From Paenibacillus sp. BSR1-1 (GTDB lineage Bacteria > Bacillota > Bacilli > Bacillales > Cytobacillaceae): a stretch of DNA of 64,000 nucleotides. Location of the stretch: positions 186,001-250,000 of the forward strand of contig NZ_JAQMWQ010000004.1 in NCBI RefSeq assembly GCF_030403775.1. The letters run 5' to 3'. Of this stretch, positions 32,320 to 42,146 are shown one piece after another. Under the pieces are notes generated by a model. It saw nothing but the letters and a program-made list of their open reading frames with translations, had not been told where the DNA came from and searched no databases. The first letter of the stretch is position 1. Each line of letters opens with the position of its first letter. The translations under genes and the position numbers were made by a program.

Positions 32320-33849
32320 TTAATTTTCTGCTAATTTACCTGTTACCTTATTACTTGCTGACTGTTTATCGCCAGAATCTTCTGCTTGTTTTGCCCGTTT
32401 AATAAATAATGCTAGGACTAAAGCAAGACCAGCGATGAAGACGGACACATAGAATGCATCATTAATACCTTCGAGCATTGCTTTCATCATGATTTGCTGT
32501 TTCATTTCAGCAATTACCTGAGGTGTCGGCTGCTTCGTCAAATGTTTCATTGCTGCGGCACCAATTTCAGTTGCATGTGTTTTTGCCCGAGTGGACATGA
32601 CCGTAACCAGTAAGGCAGTTCCGATAGCACCAGATACTTGCTGCATCGTACTATTCATGGCTGTTCCATGCGGATAGAATCGTGCAGGCAATTGGTTTAA
32701 TCCGTTAGTCGTTACCGGCATATTGACCATCGACATCCCAAACATCCGGAACGTATATAACATAATTAAGTGTGGGTATGTTGTGTCCAGCGTTAATTTA
32801 CTTAACATGTAACTAGTAACTACTGTAATTGTTAACCCAATAATCGCTAATAAACGACCGCCAAACTTATCAAATAATTTTCCTGTTATCGGCATCATGA
32901 TGGCCATAACAATTGCTCCTGGCAGCAACATCAATCCAGCATCTAAAGGAGAAATACCGCGAATCGTTTGAACATAAATAGGCAGAAGGATCATCCCAGA
33001 AAACATCGCCATTGTAACAACCATGGAAATTGCTGAAGCAAGCGCAAATGCAGGATACTTATAAATCTTAAAGTTAAGCATCGGACGCTCTTGTTTTAAT
33101 TGACGTATAATAAATACAACTAGGGAAACAACTCCAACTGCAATCGTTCCATATACTTCTGGACTATCCCAGCCTTCTTTTCCGGCTGAACTAAATCCAT
33201 ATAAGATTCCCCCGAAGCCTATGCTTGATAATAAGAGTGATAAGAAGTCAAGACGATTATACGTTTTTTCCTTCTTATCTTTCAGCTTAAAAAGTCCAAT
33301 CAACATGACGATGATTGCAATTGGTGTAATGAAATGGAAAAGCATTCTCCAATCATAGTGTTCAATAATCCACCCTGATAAGGTTGGACCAATGGCTGGA
33401 GCGAACATTAATACTAATCCGAAAAACCCCATCGCTGTTCCACGTTTTTCAAGCGGAAAGCTTGTTAACATAACATTCATTAGCAACGGCATCATAATAG
33501 CTGAACCAGAAGCTTGAATCATCCGGCCAGCTAATAATATCGGAAACACATGGGCAAAACCTGCTAAAATTGTTCCTATTGTAAATAAGCCCATCGCTGT
33601 TAAAAATAATTGGCGGACAGAATATTTTTGAATTAAAAATGCTGTTGTTGGTATGAGTATTCCATTTACTAACATGAAACCAGTTGTCAGCCATTGAACA
33701 GTCGATGCTTCAACATCTAAGTCTTTCATGATCGATGGCAGCGCGATATTTAACAATGTGTTATTTAAGAATGCTATAAAAGCTCCAATCATCAAGACGG
33801 CAATAATTCCGTACGGTGGACGATTAGTTTGTTTATTTGATTGTTCCAT
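32320..33849 (-). CDS. MFS multidrug exporter, DHA2 (EmrB/QacA) family
   Basis: 509 aa with 14 predicted membrane segments. Family motifs: FLNNTLLNIALPSIMKDLDV (motif D1 area), WLTTGFMLVNGILIPTTAFL, GRMIQASGSAIMMPLLMNVM (motif C region), and RGTAMGFFGLVLMFAPAIGPTLSGWII. ATG 33849 is chosen because AGGGAGGAATACA precedes it; the longer reading from 33900 lacks this. Divergent from a TetR gene, the usual layout for drug efflux. Confidence 0.92.
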   Translation of the reverse strand: MEQSNKQTNRPPYGIIAVLMIGAFIAFLNNTLLNIALPSIMKDLDVEASTVQWLTTGFMLVNGILIPTTAFLIQKYSVRQLFLTAMGLFTIGTILAGFAHVFPILLAGRMIQASGSAIMMPLLMNVMLTSFPLEKRGTAMGFFGLVLMFAPAIGPTLSGWIIEHYDWRMLFHFITPIAIIVMLIGLFKLKDKKEKTYNRLDFLSLLLSSIGFGGILYGFSSAGKEGWDSPEVYGTIAVGVVSLVVFIIRQLKQERPMLNFKIYKYPAFALASAISMVVTMAMFSGMILLPIYVQTIRGISPLDAGLMLLPGAIVMAIMMPITGKLFDKFGGRLLAIIGLTITVVTSYMLSKLTLDTTYPHLIMLYTFRMFGMSMVNMPVTTNGLNQLPARFYPHGTAMNSTMQQVSGAIGTALLVTVMSTRAKTHATEIGAAAMKHLTKQPTPQVIAEMKQQIMMKAMLEGINDAFYVSVFIAGLALVLALFIKRAKQAEDSGDKQSASNKVTGKLAEN

Positions 33850-33997
33850 TGTATTCCTCCCTGTATACCCCTTGTTCATTTTTTTATACCCCTGTTTCAC
33901 ACTTACATAATAATATACGCATGGTTCAATTTTTGCAATAAAAAAGTTTGCTAAATATTAAGGTTTGTAAAGAAAACGTTTTTCATGTACTATATTT

Positions 33998-34014
33998 TTG
34001 TACTCTAAGTACAA
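33998..34014. promoter_or_regulatory. TetR operator candidate
   Basis: TTGTACT-CTA-AGTACAA, a 17-base palindrome between the divergent MFS and TetR genes, 21 bases before the TetR start. Confidence 0.6.
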
Positions 34015-34034
34015 TATGAAACCAAGGTGATTTT

Positions 34035-34928
34035 ATGAATGACCGAAAGCAGCATGTTGTAAAGGTAGCACACCAGTTATTTATCGATAAAGGATTTCAA
34101 GCCACATCAATCCAAGATATTTTAGAATATAGTGGAATTTCAAAAGGTACTTTTTATAACTACTTTTCATCGAAAAACGAACTATTAATGGCCATTTTCA
34201 AAACAAACTATTCCGAATTGGAAAAAGAACGGAATGAATTATTAATTGGTCAAAACCGTTCAGATATAGAGATTTTTATAAAACAAGTGGAAATACAATT
34301 AAAGACAAATAGAAAGAATAACTTAATTTCATTATTTGAAGAAGTAATGGTTTTAAATGATTCAGATCTTAAGGAATATATGCAACAAGGCCAATTAAAA
34401 AATATAAGTTGGATATATCATCGGTTAATCGACATTTTTGGTGAAAAAAGGAAACCTTATTTATTGGATAGTGCGATAATGTTTATGGGGATTCTTCGTG
34501 AAAATCTAAAATATCATCATAGGGCAAATGAATCAAATGCAAATATTGGTCATGTGGTCCGTTTTTCTGTTAAGCGCTTGGTGAAAATAGTAGATGAATT
34601 AGTGGAATCTGATGATCAATTAATTCAGCCAGAGCTATTTGAAAGCTGGCTGCCTGACTGCAGGAGACCGAATCACGCATTTCAAAAAAAGCTCCATCAT
34701 ACTATTTTTATACTGAAAAGTACTTTTATTCAAAATGAGAAACAATCAAAATCCACCGAGTTATTAGATTTTATTGAAGATGAATTGATGGACTCAAAGA
34801 ATCCACGTAGATTCCTCATCGAAAGTGCCATCCTTTCATTAAAATCATTTGGAAGAAAAGAACTTGAAAAAGACCTGCAACAGCTCGAACAGTTTGTTGA
34901 AGAATATTTTGGAGAATCATCTTTTTAG
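34035..34928 (+). CDS. TetR-family repressor
   Basis: 297 aa, long for the family. HTH at about residues 24-45 (TSIQDILEYSGISKGTFYNYFSSKNELLMAIF), helical ligand-binding remainder. Divergent from the MFS exporter, which it probably represses through the palindrome at 33998. Inducer unknown. Confidence 0.9.
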   Translation: MNDRKQHVVKVAHQLFIDKGFQATSIQDILEYSGISKGTFYNYFSSKNELLMAIFKTNYSELEKERNELLIGQNRSDIEIFIKQVEIQLKTNRKNNLISLFEEVMVLNDSDLKEYMQQGQLKNISWIYHRLIDIFGEKRKPYLLDSAIMFMGILRENLKYHHRANESNANIGHVVRFSVKRLVKIVDELVESDDQLIQPELFESWLPDCRRPNHAFQKKLHHTIFILKSTFIQNEKQSKSTELLDFIEDELMDSKNPRRFLIESAILSLKSFGRKELEKDLQQLEQFVEEYFGESSF

Positions 34929-34939
34929 GTTCCAAAAAA

Positions 34940-34986
34940 AAGCGCCAGTGAACATCAAATTTTGATGACCTGGCGCATTTCTTTTA
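34940..34986. terminator. Bidirectional terminator
   Basis: GCGCCAG ... CTGGCGC with an inner CATCAAA/TTTGATG pairing; A run before, T run after. Between convergent tetR and thioesterase genes. Confidence 0.72.
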
Positions 34987-34990
34987 TAAA

Positions 34991-35491
34991 TTATTTGTTT
35001 AAAAAAGTACTCGGCATGACCACTGCAACGACTTCTCCGCGGGCACAGAGGGTATCCTCCGCATAAACTTCCGTTTCCACTTTAAATTTCTTCGGGTGAA
35101 TCTCGGTCACAGCTCCAATCGCTTTTAACGGTACACCATGGGGGGTTGGCTTTAAAAAATTAACATTTAAAGAAGCTGTCACAAAACGCGGCGGTTCAGC
35201 TTCATCCCCTGGTTCATGACCATTTTTCCGATGCAGCGCCAATGCGGCAGACCCTGTCCCGTGGCAATCAATGAGCGAGGCAACGATTCCGCCGTAAACA
35301 AACCCAGGAAGTGCCATGTGCCGCGGTTCAGGTGTATAAATGGTAATGGTTTGTTCCCCATTCCAGCCTGTTCGGAAATGATGCCCCTCTTCATTCATTC
35401 GGCCGCAGCCATAACACCACGCAAAATCTTCTGGATATTCATCTTGAATGGCCATTAAAACCTTTTCTTCCAAGGTGCTCCCTCTTTTCAT
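34991..35491 (-). CDS. PaaI-type hotdog thioesterase
   Basis: 166 aa. Hotdog domain with HFRTGWNGEQTITIYTPEPRHMALPGFVYGGIVASLIDCHGTGSAALA and LNVNFLKPTPHGVPLKAIGAVTE. The family's Asp (IDCHG) is in place. A CYGCGRMNEEG cysteine pair stands before the domain. Start uncertain: ATG 35491 has a weak site, while a TTG at 35476 follows GAGGGAGCACC. It follows the alpha-hydroxy-acid oxidase by 12 bases, so probably one operon. Acyl-CoA substrate unknown. Confidence 0.82.
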   Translation of the reverse strand: MKRGSTLEEKVLMAIQDEYPEDFAWCYGCGRMNEEGHHFRTGWNGEQTITIYTPEPRHMALPGFVYGGIVASLIDCHGTGSAALALHRKNGHEPGDEAEPPRFVTASLNVNFLKPTPHGVPLKAIGAVTEIHPKKFKVETEVYAEDTLCARGEVVAVVMPSTFLNK

Positions 35492-35503
35492 CGTTTGATA
35501 ATT

Positions 35504-36655
35504 TTATATTTCCTTTAATAAATCTCGATTTAGCTGATCCACAGAACGTTTCCCAGATAAAGCCAATGTTAAATCAAAATCAGCAAGCAAATTTCTCAAA
35601 ACCTGTTTAACCCCATCTTCGCCAGCTAAAGCAAGTCCATACATGAATGGGCGGCCAATTAATACCGCTTTTGCACCTAATGCTAATGCCTTGATCATAT
35701 CTGAACCTCTGCGAATGCCGCTGTCCAGTAACACAGGGATTTCCCCCTTAACAGCATCAACGATATCTGGTAAAGCATCAATAGCAGCAATGGCTCCATC
35801 CACTTGTCTGCCGCCATGATTGCTGACAATAATTCCATCAACTCCATGTTCGACAGCAAGTTTTGCATCATCTGGATGCAAGATGCCCTTTAACAGGATT
35901 GGCAGCGATGTTTGACTTTTAATAAACTCTAAATCATTCCAGGTTAAGGTTGGATTCCCAAAAACGCGGGACCAGAGCGTGATGGCCGATTTCATATCCT
36001 CCTGAGGAGATCTCTCCAATCTGGAGCAAAAAACAGGATCCTCAAGATAATTTCCAATTCCCTTTGCCTCCAAAAACGGCAGATAAGCATGCTCAATATC
36101 CTTTTCCCGCCATGCCATCATTGGTGTGTCAAGTGTGATCACAATCGCACTATAGCCAGATGCTTCTGCCCTTTTGACCATACTTGCGGCAATTTCTCTG
36201 TCATTACTCCAATAAAGCTGGAACCATCTTTCCCCTTGTCCTGCTTCTGACGCTATATTTTCCAGGCTGTATGTAGAAGCTGTACTTGCAATAAAAGGAA
36301 CGTTCATCGCTGCTGCGCCGCGAGCACTTGCCAACTCCCCTTCTGGGTGCACAATTGATTGAACTCCAACCGGTGCAAGCAATAGCGGATAAGCGAGTTT
36401 TTTGCCAAAAAGCTCAATGCTTAAGTCCCTTTTAGATGTATCACATAACATTCGAGGAACGATTTGCCATTTTTCAAAAGCTTTATTATTTTGTTTGGCT
36501 GTAATCTCGGCACCTGCTGAAGCAGCTACATAGTAATAGGGTTTTGCATCCAAAAGCGCCTTCGCCTTTGCTTCTAGCTCTTCATAAGAAACTGGAATAA
36601 TATTTTCCTCCAACTGCTGGTACACCTTTAATTGAACATGATTACCAAAATTCAA
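35504..36655 (-). CDS. FMN-dependent alpha-hydroxy-acid oxidising enzyme (lactate oxidase/monooxygenase type)
   Basis: 383 aa, typical length. Active-site stretches: MLCDTSKRDLSIELFG, LLAPVGVQSIVHPEG, FQLYWSND, VITLDTPMMAWREKD, LLKGILHPDDAKLAVEHGVDGIIVSNHGGRQVDG (catalytic His), LLDSGIRRGSDMIKALALGAKAVLIGRP. FMN barrel that oxidises L-lactate-like acids; whether it is an oxidase, a monooxygenase or quinone-linked cannot be seen. The thioesterase gene lies downstream. Confidence 0.87.
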   Translation of the reverse strand: MNFGNHVQLKVYQQLEENIIPVSYEELEAKAKALLDAKPYYYVAASAGAEITAKQNNKAFEKWQIVPRMLCDTSKRDLSIELFGKKLAYPLLLAPVGVQSIVHPEGELASARGAAAMNVPFIASTASTYSLENIASEAGQGERWFQLYWSNDREIAASMVKRAEASGYSAIVITLDTPMMAWREKDIEHAYLPFLEAKGIGNYLEDPVFCSRLERSPQEDMKSAITLWSRVFGNPTLTWNDLEFIKSQTSLPILLKGILHPDDAKLAVEHGVDGIIVSNHGGRQVDGAIAAIDALPDIVDAVKGEIPVLLDSGIRRGSDMIKALALGAKAVLIGRPFMYGLALAGEDGVKQVLRNLLADFDLTLALSGKRSVDQLNRDLLKEI

Positions 36656-36676
36656 ATTTCATTCCTCCCCCTTAAC

Positions 36677-36690
36677 TGCAAACGCTTACC
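36677..36690. promoter_or_regulatory. Weak cre-like box
   Basis: TGCAAACGCTTACC, 12 of 14 matches to cre, 21 bases before the hydroxy-acid oxidase start. Confidence 0.35.
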
Positions 36691-36745
36691 TTTTTATGAT
36701 ACCATTGAAAAAAATAAAGGGTCAACGAATAGACGAAATATTATA

Positions 36746-36781
36746 AAAATAAGGAAGTGAATAGACTTCACTCCCTTTCTC
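36746..36781 (-). terminator. Terminator of the LrgB gene
   Basis: AGTGAA-GTCTA-TTCACT on the minus strand followed by TCCTTATTTTT. Confidence 0.65.
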
Positions 36782-36785
36782 CATC

Positions 36786-37478
36786 TTAGAGATAAAAATA
36801 AATGAGAAATGGTGCAATCAATGACATACACAGTGCTGCTGTGATCATAGCGATACTTCCCATCGCACCTTCTACTTCTCCCCAATCAAACGCCCGTTTC
36901 GCTCCAATTGCTTGAGCGGATGTTCCCAAGGCTAACCCCTTAGCAACTTTACTCTTAATTCGCGTGTATTTTAATAACCCCGGTCCAATAGCCAGTGAAA
37001 AAATGGCTGAAACAAAAACAAAAGAAACTGTTAAGGATGGAATCCCTCCTAGTGATTGTGAGATAGAAAGGGCAATTGGAGCAGTAACAGATTTGGGAAT
37101 CATCGAAATCATCATTTCTTGATTCATATGCAATACCTTAGTTAACAATACTATGGACGCCACACCTGTCAACGTACCTGTCATTACTGCACAAACAATT
37201 ATGAAGAAATTTTTTTTAATCAAAGCAAATTGTTTATATAAAGGTACAGCAAGTGAAACCGTTGCTGTTCCCATTAGCAGTGAGAAGAGATCAGTTCCAG
37301 AAGTGTATCCAGTAAAATTGAGATGAAAAAGAGTCAAAACGCAAATAATAAAAACGGTACAAGTATATAACGGATTAAGCCAAGCCTTTTTAAATTTTTG
37401 AAAAACCATCACCCCCATTAAGTAGCTTGCAACTGTAATAAAAGTACACAATAGAATATTATCAATCATTTTCTCCAT
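36786..37478 (-). CDS. lrgB: LrgB/CidB-family membrane protein
   Basis: 230 aa, at least six hydrophobic segments. Family stretch SMIPKSVTAPIALSISQSLGGIPSLTVSFVFVSAIFSLAIGPGLL and GTSAQAIGAKRAFDWGEVEGAMGSIAM is clear. ATG 37478 has AAAGGGGCAAACGAA; a longer frame to 37520 would lie within the LrgA gene. Acts with LrgA/CidA; recent work on homologues links the pair to pyruvate or C3-acid uptake rather than lysis, but the role here is open. Confidence 0.9.
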   Translation of the reverse strand: MEKMIDNILLCTFITVASYLMGVMVFQKFKKAWLNPLYTCTVFIICVLTLFHLNFTGYTSGTDLFSLLMGTATVSLAVPLYKQFALIKKNFFIIVCAVMTGTLTGVASIVLLTKVLHMNQEMMISMIPKSVTAPIALSISQSLGGIPSLTVSFVFVSAIFSLAIGPGLLKYTRIKSKVAKGLALGTSAQAIGAKRAFDWGEVEGAMGSIAMITAALCMSLIAPFLIYFYL

Positions 37479-37839
37479 TTCGTTTGCCCCTTTTACTATT
37501 AGTTTCAATGATTTCTGCAATTATGGCTGTTATAAACAGTACAACCAGACTACTAACTGCTAATATCGCAGAAAGCTTTACCCCTTCATTTCGAAAAATC
37601 CTGGTAAAATGCCATATTCCTACAGCAAAAGGAATAAAAAGAAGAGTTATATGTTTGATATGCAACTGAGCAACTGACTCCACCCATTTTAAATCACAAA
37701 CCCCTAATATCAAGGCTATGAATAGCAGTACCATACCGACAATACTTCCAGAAAGCGGGAGACTAAACCAAGTTACCAACCCATTTCCCAATAAATAAAA
37801 AACGAGGATTGTTAAAAACTGAGCAAAATATCGAACCAT
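37462..37839 (-). CDS. lrgA: LrgA/CidA-family holin-like membrane protein
   Basis: 125 aa, four hydrophobic segments, with LSLPLSGSIVGMVLLFIALI-type motif (FSLPLSGSIVGMV), HITLLFIPFAVGI and charged C-tail. Its end overlaps the LrgB start by 17 bases. Forms a two-gene operon that starts in the 235-base divergent gap before pepF. Confidence 0.9.
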   Translation of the reverse strand: MVRYFAQFLTILVFYLLGNGLVTWFSLPLSGSIVGMVLLFIALILGVCDLKWVESVAQLHIKHITLLFIPFAVGIWHFTRIFRNEGVKLSAILAVSSLVVLFITAIIAEIIETNSKRGKRNGEND

Positions 37840-38074
37840 TCTTTTGCACCTCCAATACCTATGGAAAAAGCAAGAATCGTTTTCCTTTTTGTAAGTATGT
37901 CATACCAAAAACGGAACTTCAGTATTGTTGTCAGGATTCCTTACTAAGAAATTTGATTAAGATAGAGAAATGTCAGAAAAACTTACATTTTTTATGCCCA
38001 ACTTCTAGTTGACTTAATTTTCAAATATTATAAGATAAAATTTAGTAGTCCGAAATAAATTAGGGGGCAAAACG

Positions 38075-39889
38075 ATGGAAAAAACAGTTGAAAAACGGCT
38101 AAACCGCTCAGAAATACCAGAGGAATTGACTTGGAATCTTGATGATTTATTCCCATCAGAGCAGGCATGGAAACAAGAATTAAACGTAATTGAACAGGAT
38201 ATTTCACAATTTGATAGATATAAAGATACCTTACATACTGGATCTAAAGCCTTATTAGATTGTTTAGTCGCACAAGAACAACTTTCGAAGAAAATTATTA
38301 AAGCTTGGACTTTCGCGAGTTTGAAACAATCTGCAGATGGAACTGATCCCAATCATCAAGCCAATTTGGCTAACTTCTTTTCCTTACGAACAAAAAGCGT
38401 TGCTGCTCTGTCCTTTATTGATTCGGAAATTCTTGCCCTTGAGGATGGTATGGTAGAAAAATACCTACAGCAGGAACCTGAGCTCCAACCTTTTCGTAAA
38501 AATTTATTAGAGCTGCTTGAATCGAAAAAACACAAGCTATCGGCAGAAACGGAGGAAGTACTGGCTGCACTTGGTGAGCTGCAAGGTGCCCCGTACCAAA
38601 TTTATCAAATGAGCAAATTAGCGGACATGGAGTTCGCACCTATTCAGGACGCGAATGGAAGCGAATGGCCTGTATCGTTTGCCTTATTTGAGAACCGTTA
38701 TGAATTTTCACCAGACACTGAGATTCGCAGAAAAGCGTATAATTCTTTTGTTTCCACACTTAAGCAATATAAAAATACAATGGCAGCAACATATTCTGCG
38801 GAAGTCATAAAACAAGTCACCCTTTCCCGCATGCGGAAATATGATTCCGTCACCCATATGCTGTTAGAGCCGCACCAGGTATCACTAGAAATGTATAACA
38901 ATCAAATTGACATTATTTATCAAGAGCTCGCCCCGCATATGCACCGCTTTGCCCAACTGAAACAAAGACATTTAGGTCTGGACAAAATGCTTTTCTGTGA
39001 TTTGAAAGCGCCATTAGATGCGGATTTCAATCCATCAACCACCTTTGAAGAAGCAAGCCAATTAATCTTAGAATCCCTTAAGGTCATGGGGCCTGAATAT
39101 AGCGAAATCATCGAACGGGGAATTAAGGAAAGATGGGTCGACCGAGCCGACAATGTTGGAAAATCAACTGGTGCCTTCTGTTCGAGCCCATATGGTTCCC
39201 ATCCATATGTTCTTATCACATGGCAGGATAATATGCGCGGCTGTTTCACCCTGGCACATGAATTCGGACATGCCGGACATTTTTATTTAGCCAATAATAA
39301 TCAACGAATTATGAATGTCCGCCCATCGATGTATTTTGTTGAAGCCCCTTCCACCATGAATGAAATGCTTTTGGGGCAGCACTTGCTCTCAAATACAGAA
39401 GATAAACAAATGCGGCGCTGGGTGATTCTGCAATTATTAGGAACGTACTATCATAACTTTGTTACCCATTTACTGGAAGCCGAATATCAACGCCGTGTGT
39501 ATGCGTTCGCTGAAGAAGGTAAAGCCCTAACAGCCAAAACATTAACTGAAATGACATGTGAAGTCCTTACCGAATTCTGGGGAAATACAGTTGAGATCGA
39601 TGAAGGTGCAGGACTTACATGGATGCGTCAACCTCATTATTACATGGGACTATACCCATATACCTACTCTGCTGGCTTGACTGTTTCTACTGCTGTGGCC
39701 CAAATGATACAAGAAGAAGGTCAGCCAGCTGTTGATCGCTGGCTTGAGGTACTTCGTGCTGGCGGCACCATGAAACCGCTTGAACTCATTAAGTGTGCGG
39801 GACTCGATATGTCGACTCCTGACCCAATCCGTAAAGCTGTTGCTTATGTGGGGTCACTAATAGATGAACTGGAACAGTTATATAACTAA
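38075..39889 (+). CDS. pepF: Oligoendopeptidase F (M3 zinc peptidase)
   Basis: 604 aa, standard length. Zinc site LAHEFGHAGHFYLA (HExxH at about residue 395) with a downstream Glu (VEAPSTMNEMLL). N-terminal PepF domain (LNRSEIPEELTWNLDDLFPSEQAWKQEL). Cytoplasmic peptidase of short peptides. ATG after TTAGGGGGCAAAACG. The 235-base gap before it (37840-38074) holds no gene. Confidence 0.94.
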   Translation: MEKTVEKRLNRSEIPEELTWNLDDLFPSEQAWKQELNVIEQDISQFDRYKDTLHTGSKALLDCLVAQEQLSKKIIKAWTFASLKQSADGTDPNHQANLANFFSLRTKSVAALSFIDSEILALEDGMVEKYLQQEPELQPFRKNLLELLESKKHKLSAETEEVLAALGELQGAPYQIYQMSKLADMEFAPIQDANGSEWPVSFALFENRYEFSPDTEIRRKAYNSFVSTLKQYKNTMAATYSAEVIKQVTLSRMRKYDSVTHMLLEPHQVSLEMYNNQIDIIYQELAPHMHRFAQLKQRHLGLDKMLFCDLKAPLDADFNPSTTFEEASQLILESLKVMGPEYSEIIERGIKERWVDRADNVGKSTGAFCSSPYGSHPYVLITWQDNMRGCFTLAHEFGHAGHFYLANNNQRIMNVRPSMYFVEAPSTMNEMLLGQHLLSNTEDKQMRRWVILQLLGTYYHNFVTHLLEAEYQRRVYAFAEEGKALTAKTLTEMTCEVLTEFWGNTVEIDEGAGLTWMRQPHYYMGLYPYTYSAGLTVSTAVAQMIQEEGQPAVDRWLEVLRAGGTMKPLELIKCAGLDMSTPDPIRKAVAYVGSLIDELEQLYN

Positions 39890-39901
39890 CTTAAAAAATA
39901 A

Positions 39902-39937
39902 GAAAACCCATGAGATACCATTTCATGGGTTTTCTTA
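39902..39937. terminator. Bidirectional terminator
   Basis: AAGAAAACCCATGA-GATACCAT-TTCATGGGTTTTCTT between convergent pepF and the aminotransferase gene. Confidence 0.85.
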
Positions 39938-39941
39938 TGAC

Positions 39942-41267
39942 TTAATATTCTACAAGGTTCATAATTGTGGCTTCATATTCAGACAATGCCTCATCTAGAA
40001 TTTTTAATCCCTCATCAATTTGTTCTTTTGTAACGATTAACGGTGGAATCATTCTAATTACTTCGCTATGATTTCCGCATAGGTAAAATAAAACACCTTT
40101 TTCAAGCGCCAAATCAAGAATTTTTAACAACGCCTTGCCATCCGGATCCCCAGTTTTTGGATTAACAATTTCAATTCCTATCATAAGACCAACAGCACGA
40201 ATGCTGCCGATAACAGGATGCCTTTCTTTAATCTGCTCAAGCTGTTCAACTGCATACTTCCCCATATTCCTTGTGTTTTCGAGAAGGTTTTCCTCTTTCA
40301 TCACTTCCAAGGTAGCAAGTCCAACTGAACATGCAATTGGATTCCCGCCAAAAGTTGTCCCATGACTTCCTAGCGGCCATTGCTTCATTAAATCACTCGA
40401 TGCGACAGTTGCACTTAATGGGAGACCAGAAGCAATCCCTTTTGCAATTGCCATTATGTCAGGAGTGACATCAAAAGTTTGTGCCGCGAACCATTCTCCT
40501 GTACGTCCAAATCCAGTTTGGACTTCATCAAAAATGAGTAAAATGTTATGTCGGTCACAAATTTCACGGACTCTTTTCAACCAGCCTTTTGGTGGAACGA
40601 TATATCCGCCTTCTCCAAGAACTGGTTCTAAAATAACACATGCCACTTCTTCCGGAGTAACTTGATGACTAAATAAGCTAGCAAAATCTTTTTCTAATTT
40701 TTCAATAACAAATGCTTCCGGATCTTTACCTTGCGGACACTCTTTGACATTGGCATAAGGAATTTGATAGGTTAGACCGGATGGCTGCATAAATTTCCGA
40801 TATTTACTTTTTGATGTGGTGACACTTAGAGCTCCTAATGAACGGCCATGAAAACAACCTGTAAAAGAAATTACATATGGCCGTTTTGTAGCGTATTTAG
40901 CGAGCTTAATCGAACCTTCGATTGCTTCTGCGCCACTGTTTGCAAAGAAAAAGCAATCTAGGTCCCCCGGTAAAATTTCGGCAAGCTCATCTGCTAAACG
41001 TAAAATGGATTCATACATAATGACACCAGAAGGTCCATGCATTAAACCATCAGCTGCATCTTTTATCGCTTGAACAATTTTTGGGTGTCGGTGTCCAACA
41101 TTGGTAACGGCAATACCTGATGTAAAATCAAGATATTTTTTGCCATCAACACCGTAGTAATAACAGCCCTCTTCTTTCACAACAGGTAAATTCGGATGAT
41201 CCTTCGCCATACTAGGAGCAAGACGATTTGGCATATTTTTTATAAGATGTTCCCAATTTTTCCCCAT
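39942..41267 (-). CDS. Class III aminotransferase, GabT-like
   Basis: 441 aa PLP enzyme: [55 protein letters not shown], Schiff-base Lys in [15 protein letters not shown] (about residue 275), [13 protein letters not shown]. Last gene of the sigma-54-driven operon with the NitT/TauT importer and the alcohol dehydrogenase, so its amino donor is probably the imported compound: taurine, GABA, beta-alanine or another omega-amino acid are all possible. Confidence 0.88.
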   Translation of the reverse strand: MGKNWEHLIKNMPNRLAPSMAKDHPNLPVVKEEGCYYYGVDGKKYLDFTSGIAVTNVGHRHPKIVQAIKDAADGLMHGPSGVIMYESILRLADELAEILPGDLDCFFFANSGAEAIEGSIKLAKYATKRPYVISFTGCFHGRSLGALSVTTSKSKYRKFMQPSGLTYQIPYANVKECPQGKDPEAFVIEKLEKDFASLFSHQVTPEEVACVILEPVLGEGGYIVPPKGWLKRVREICDRHNILLIFDEVQTGFGRTGEWFAAQTFDVTPDIMAIAKGIASGLPLSATVASSDLMKQWPLGSHGTTFGGNPIACSVGLATLEVMKEENLLENTRNMGKYAVEQLEQIKERHPVIGSIRAVGLMIGIEIVNPKTGDPDGKALLKILDLALEKGVLFYLCGNHSEVIRMIPPLIVTKEQIDEGLKILDEALSEYEATIMNLVEY

Positions 41268-41311
41268 TTATTGATCCTCCCATAAGTAATACATCACTTG
41301 TTAAAATTTTA

Positions 41312-42145
41312 TTATTTGATAGATTTTAAACTTTCTTCCCTAATTAGAGACAGTAATTCTTCCTTATATTCTGCAAATTCCACAGTCGCCTTCACGCTGA
41401 AATCTCTCGGTCTTTCTAAAGTAATCGGAACCTTTTTCTTTAATCGTCCTGGTCTTGCCGTCATTACATAAACAGAGTCTGCTAAGAAAATAGATTCATC
41501 TACATCATGGGTAATGAATAAAATCGTCTTTTTTGACTCTTCCCATGCTTTTAACAACACTTCCTGCATGATGTTCCTCGTTTGAGCATCTAATGCTCCA
41601 AATGGTTCATCCATTAATAAAATTTTCGGATCGTTTGCTAAGGCGCGGGCAATTGCCACACGTTGTTTCATACCGCCTGATAATTGAATCGGATAATGCT
41701 TCTCAAAGCCTTCCAAACCAATTAATTGCAAATAATGACGAGCCACATCGTCCCGTTCTTTTTGCGAAATTCCATTTAACTTTAAACCAAAGGTAATATT
41801 CTCTTTAACGCTTAACCAAGGGTACAAGGTATAGGATTGAAACACCATTCCTCTGTCAGAACCAGGTCCCTTTATTTCCTCTCCATCTAGGAGAACTTTA
41901 CCTGATGTTGATTCTTCCAATCCCGCCACAATTCGCAAAACGGTAGATTTTCCACATCCGGATGGACCTAAAATCGTCACAAACTCCCCTTCTTCAATCG
42001 AAAAGGACGTCTTTTCTAATGCTGTCGTTTCTCCGCTTTTTGTTTTAAAGATTTTACCAACTTCTTTAATTTCTAATTTTGGTTTACTAATGTTAGGAAT
42101 TATCAGTTTAACTCTTTCTATTTCTTTAACAACAGGAGTGACCAT
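41312..42145 (-). CDS. ABC transporter ATP-binding protein, NitT/TauT type
   Basis: 277 aa. Walker A ILGPSGCGKSTVLR, Q-loop FQSYTLYPWLSV, signature LSGGMKQRVAIARAL, Walker B ILLMDEPFGALD, H-loop FITHDVDESIFLAD: as in SsuB/TauB. ATG 42145 directly follows the permease stop codon; a start at 42157 is also possible. It energises uptake of a sulfonate-, nitrate- or similar organic substrate. Confidence 0.92.
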   Translation of the reverse strand: MVTPVVKEIERVKLIIPNISKPKLEIKEVGKIFKTKSGETTALEKTSFSIEEGEFVTILGPSGCGKSTVLRIVAGLEESTSGKVLLDGEEIKGPGSDRGMVFQSYTLYPWLSVKENITFGLKLNGISQKERDDVARHYLQLIGLEGFEKHYPIQLSGGMKQRVAIARALANDPKILLMDEPFGALDAQTRNIMQEVLLKAWEESKKTILFITHDVDESIFLADSVYVMTARPGRLKKKVPITLERPRDFSVKATVEFAEYKEELLSLIREESLKSIK

Positions 42146-42146
42146 C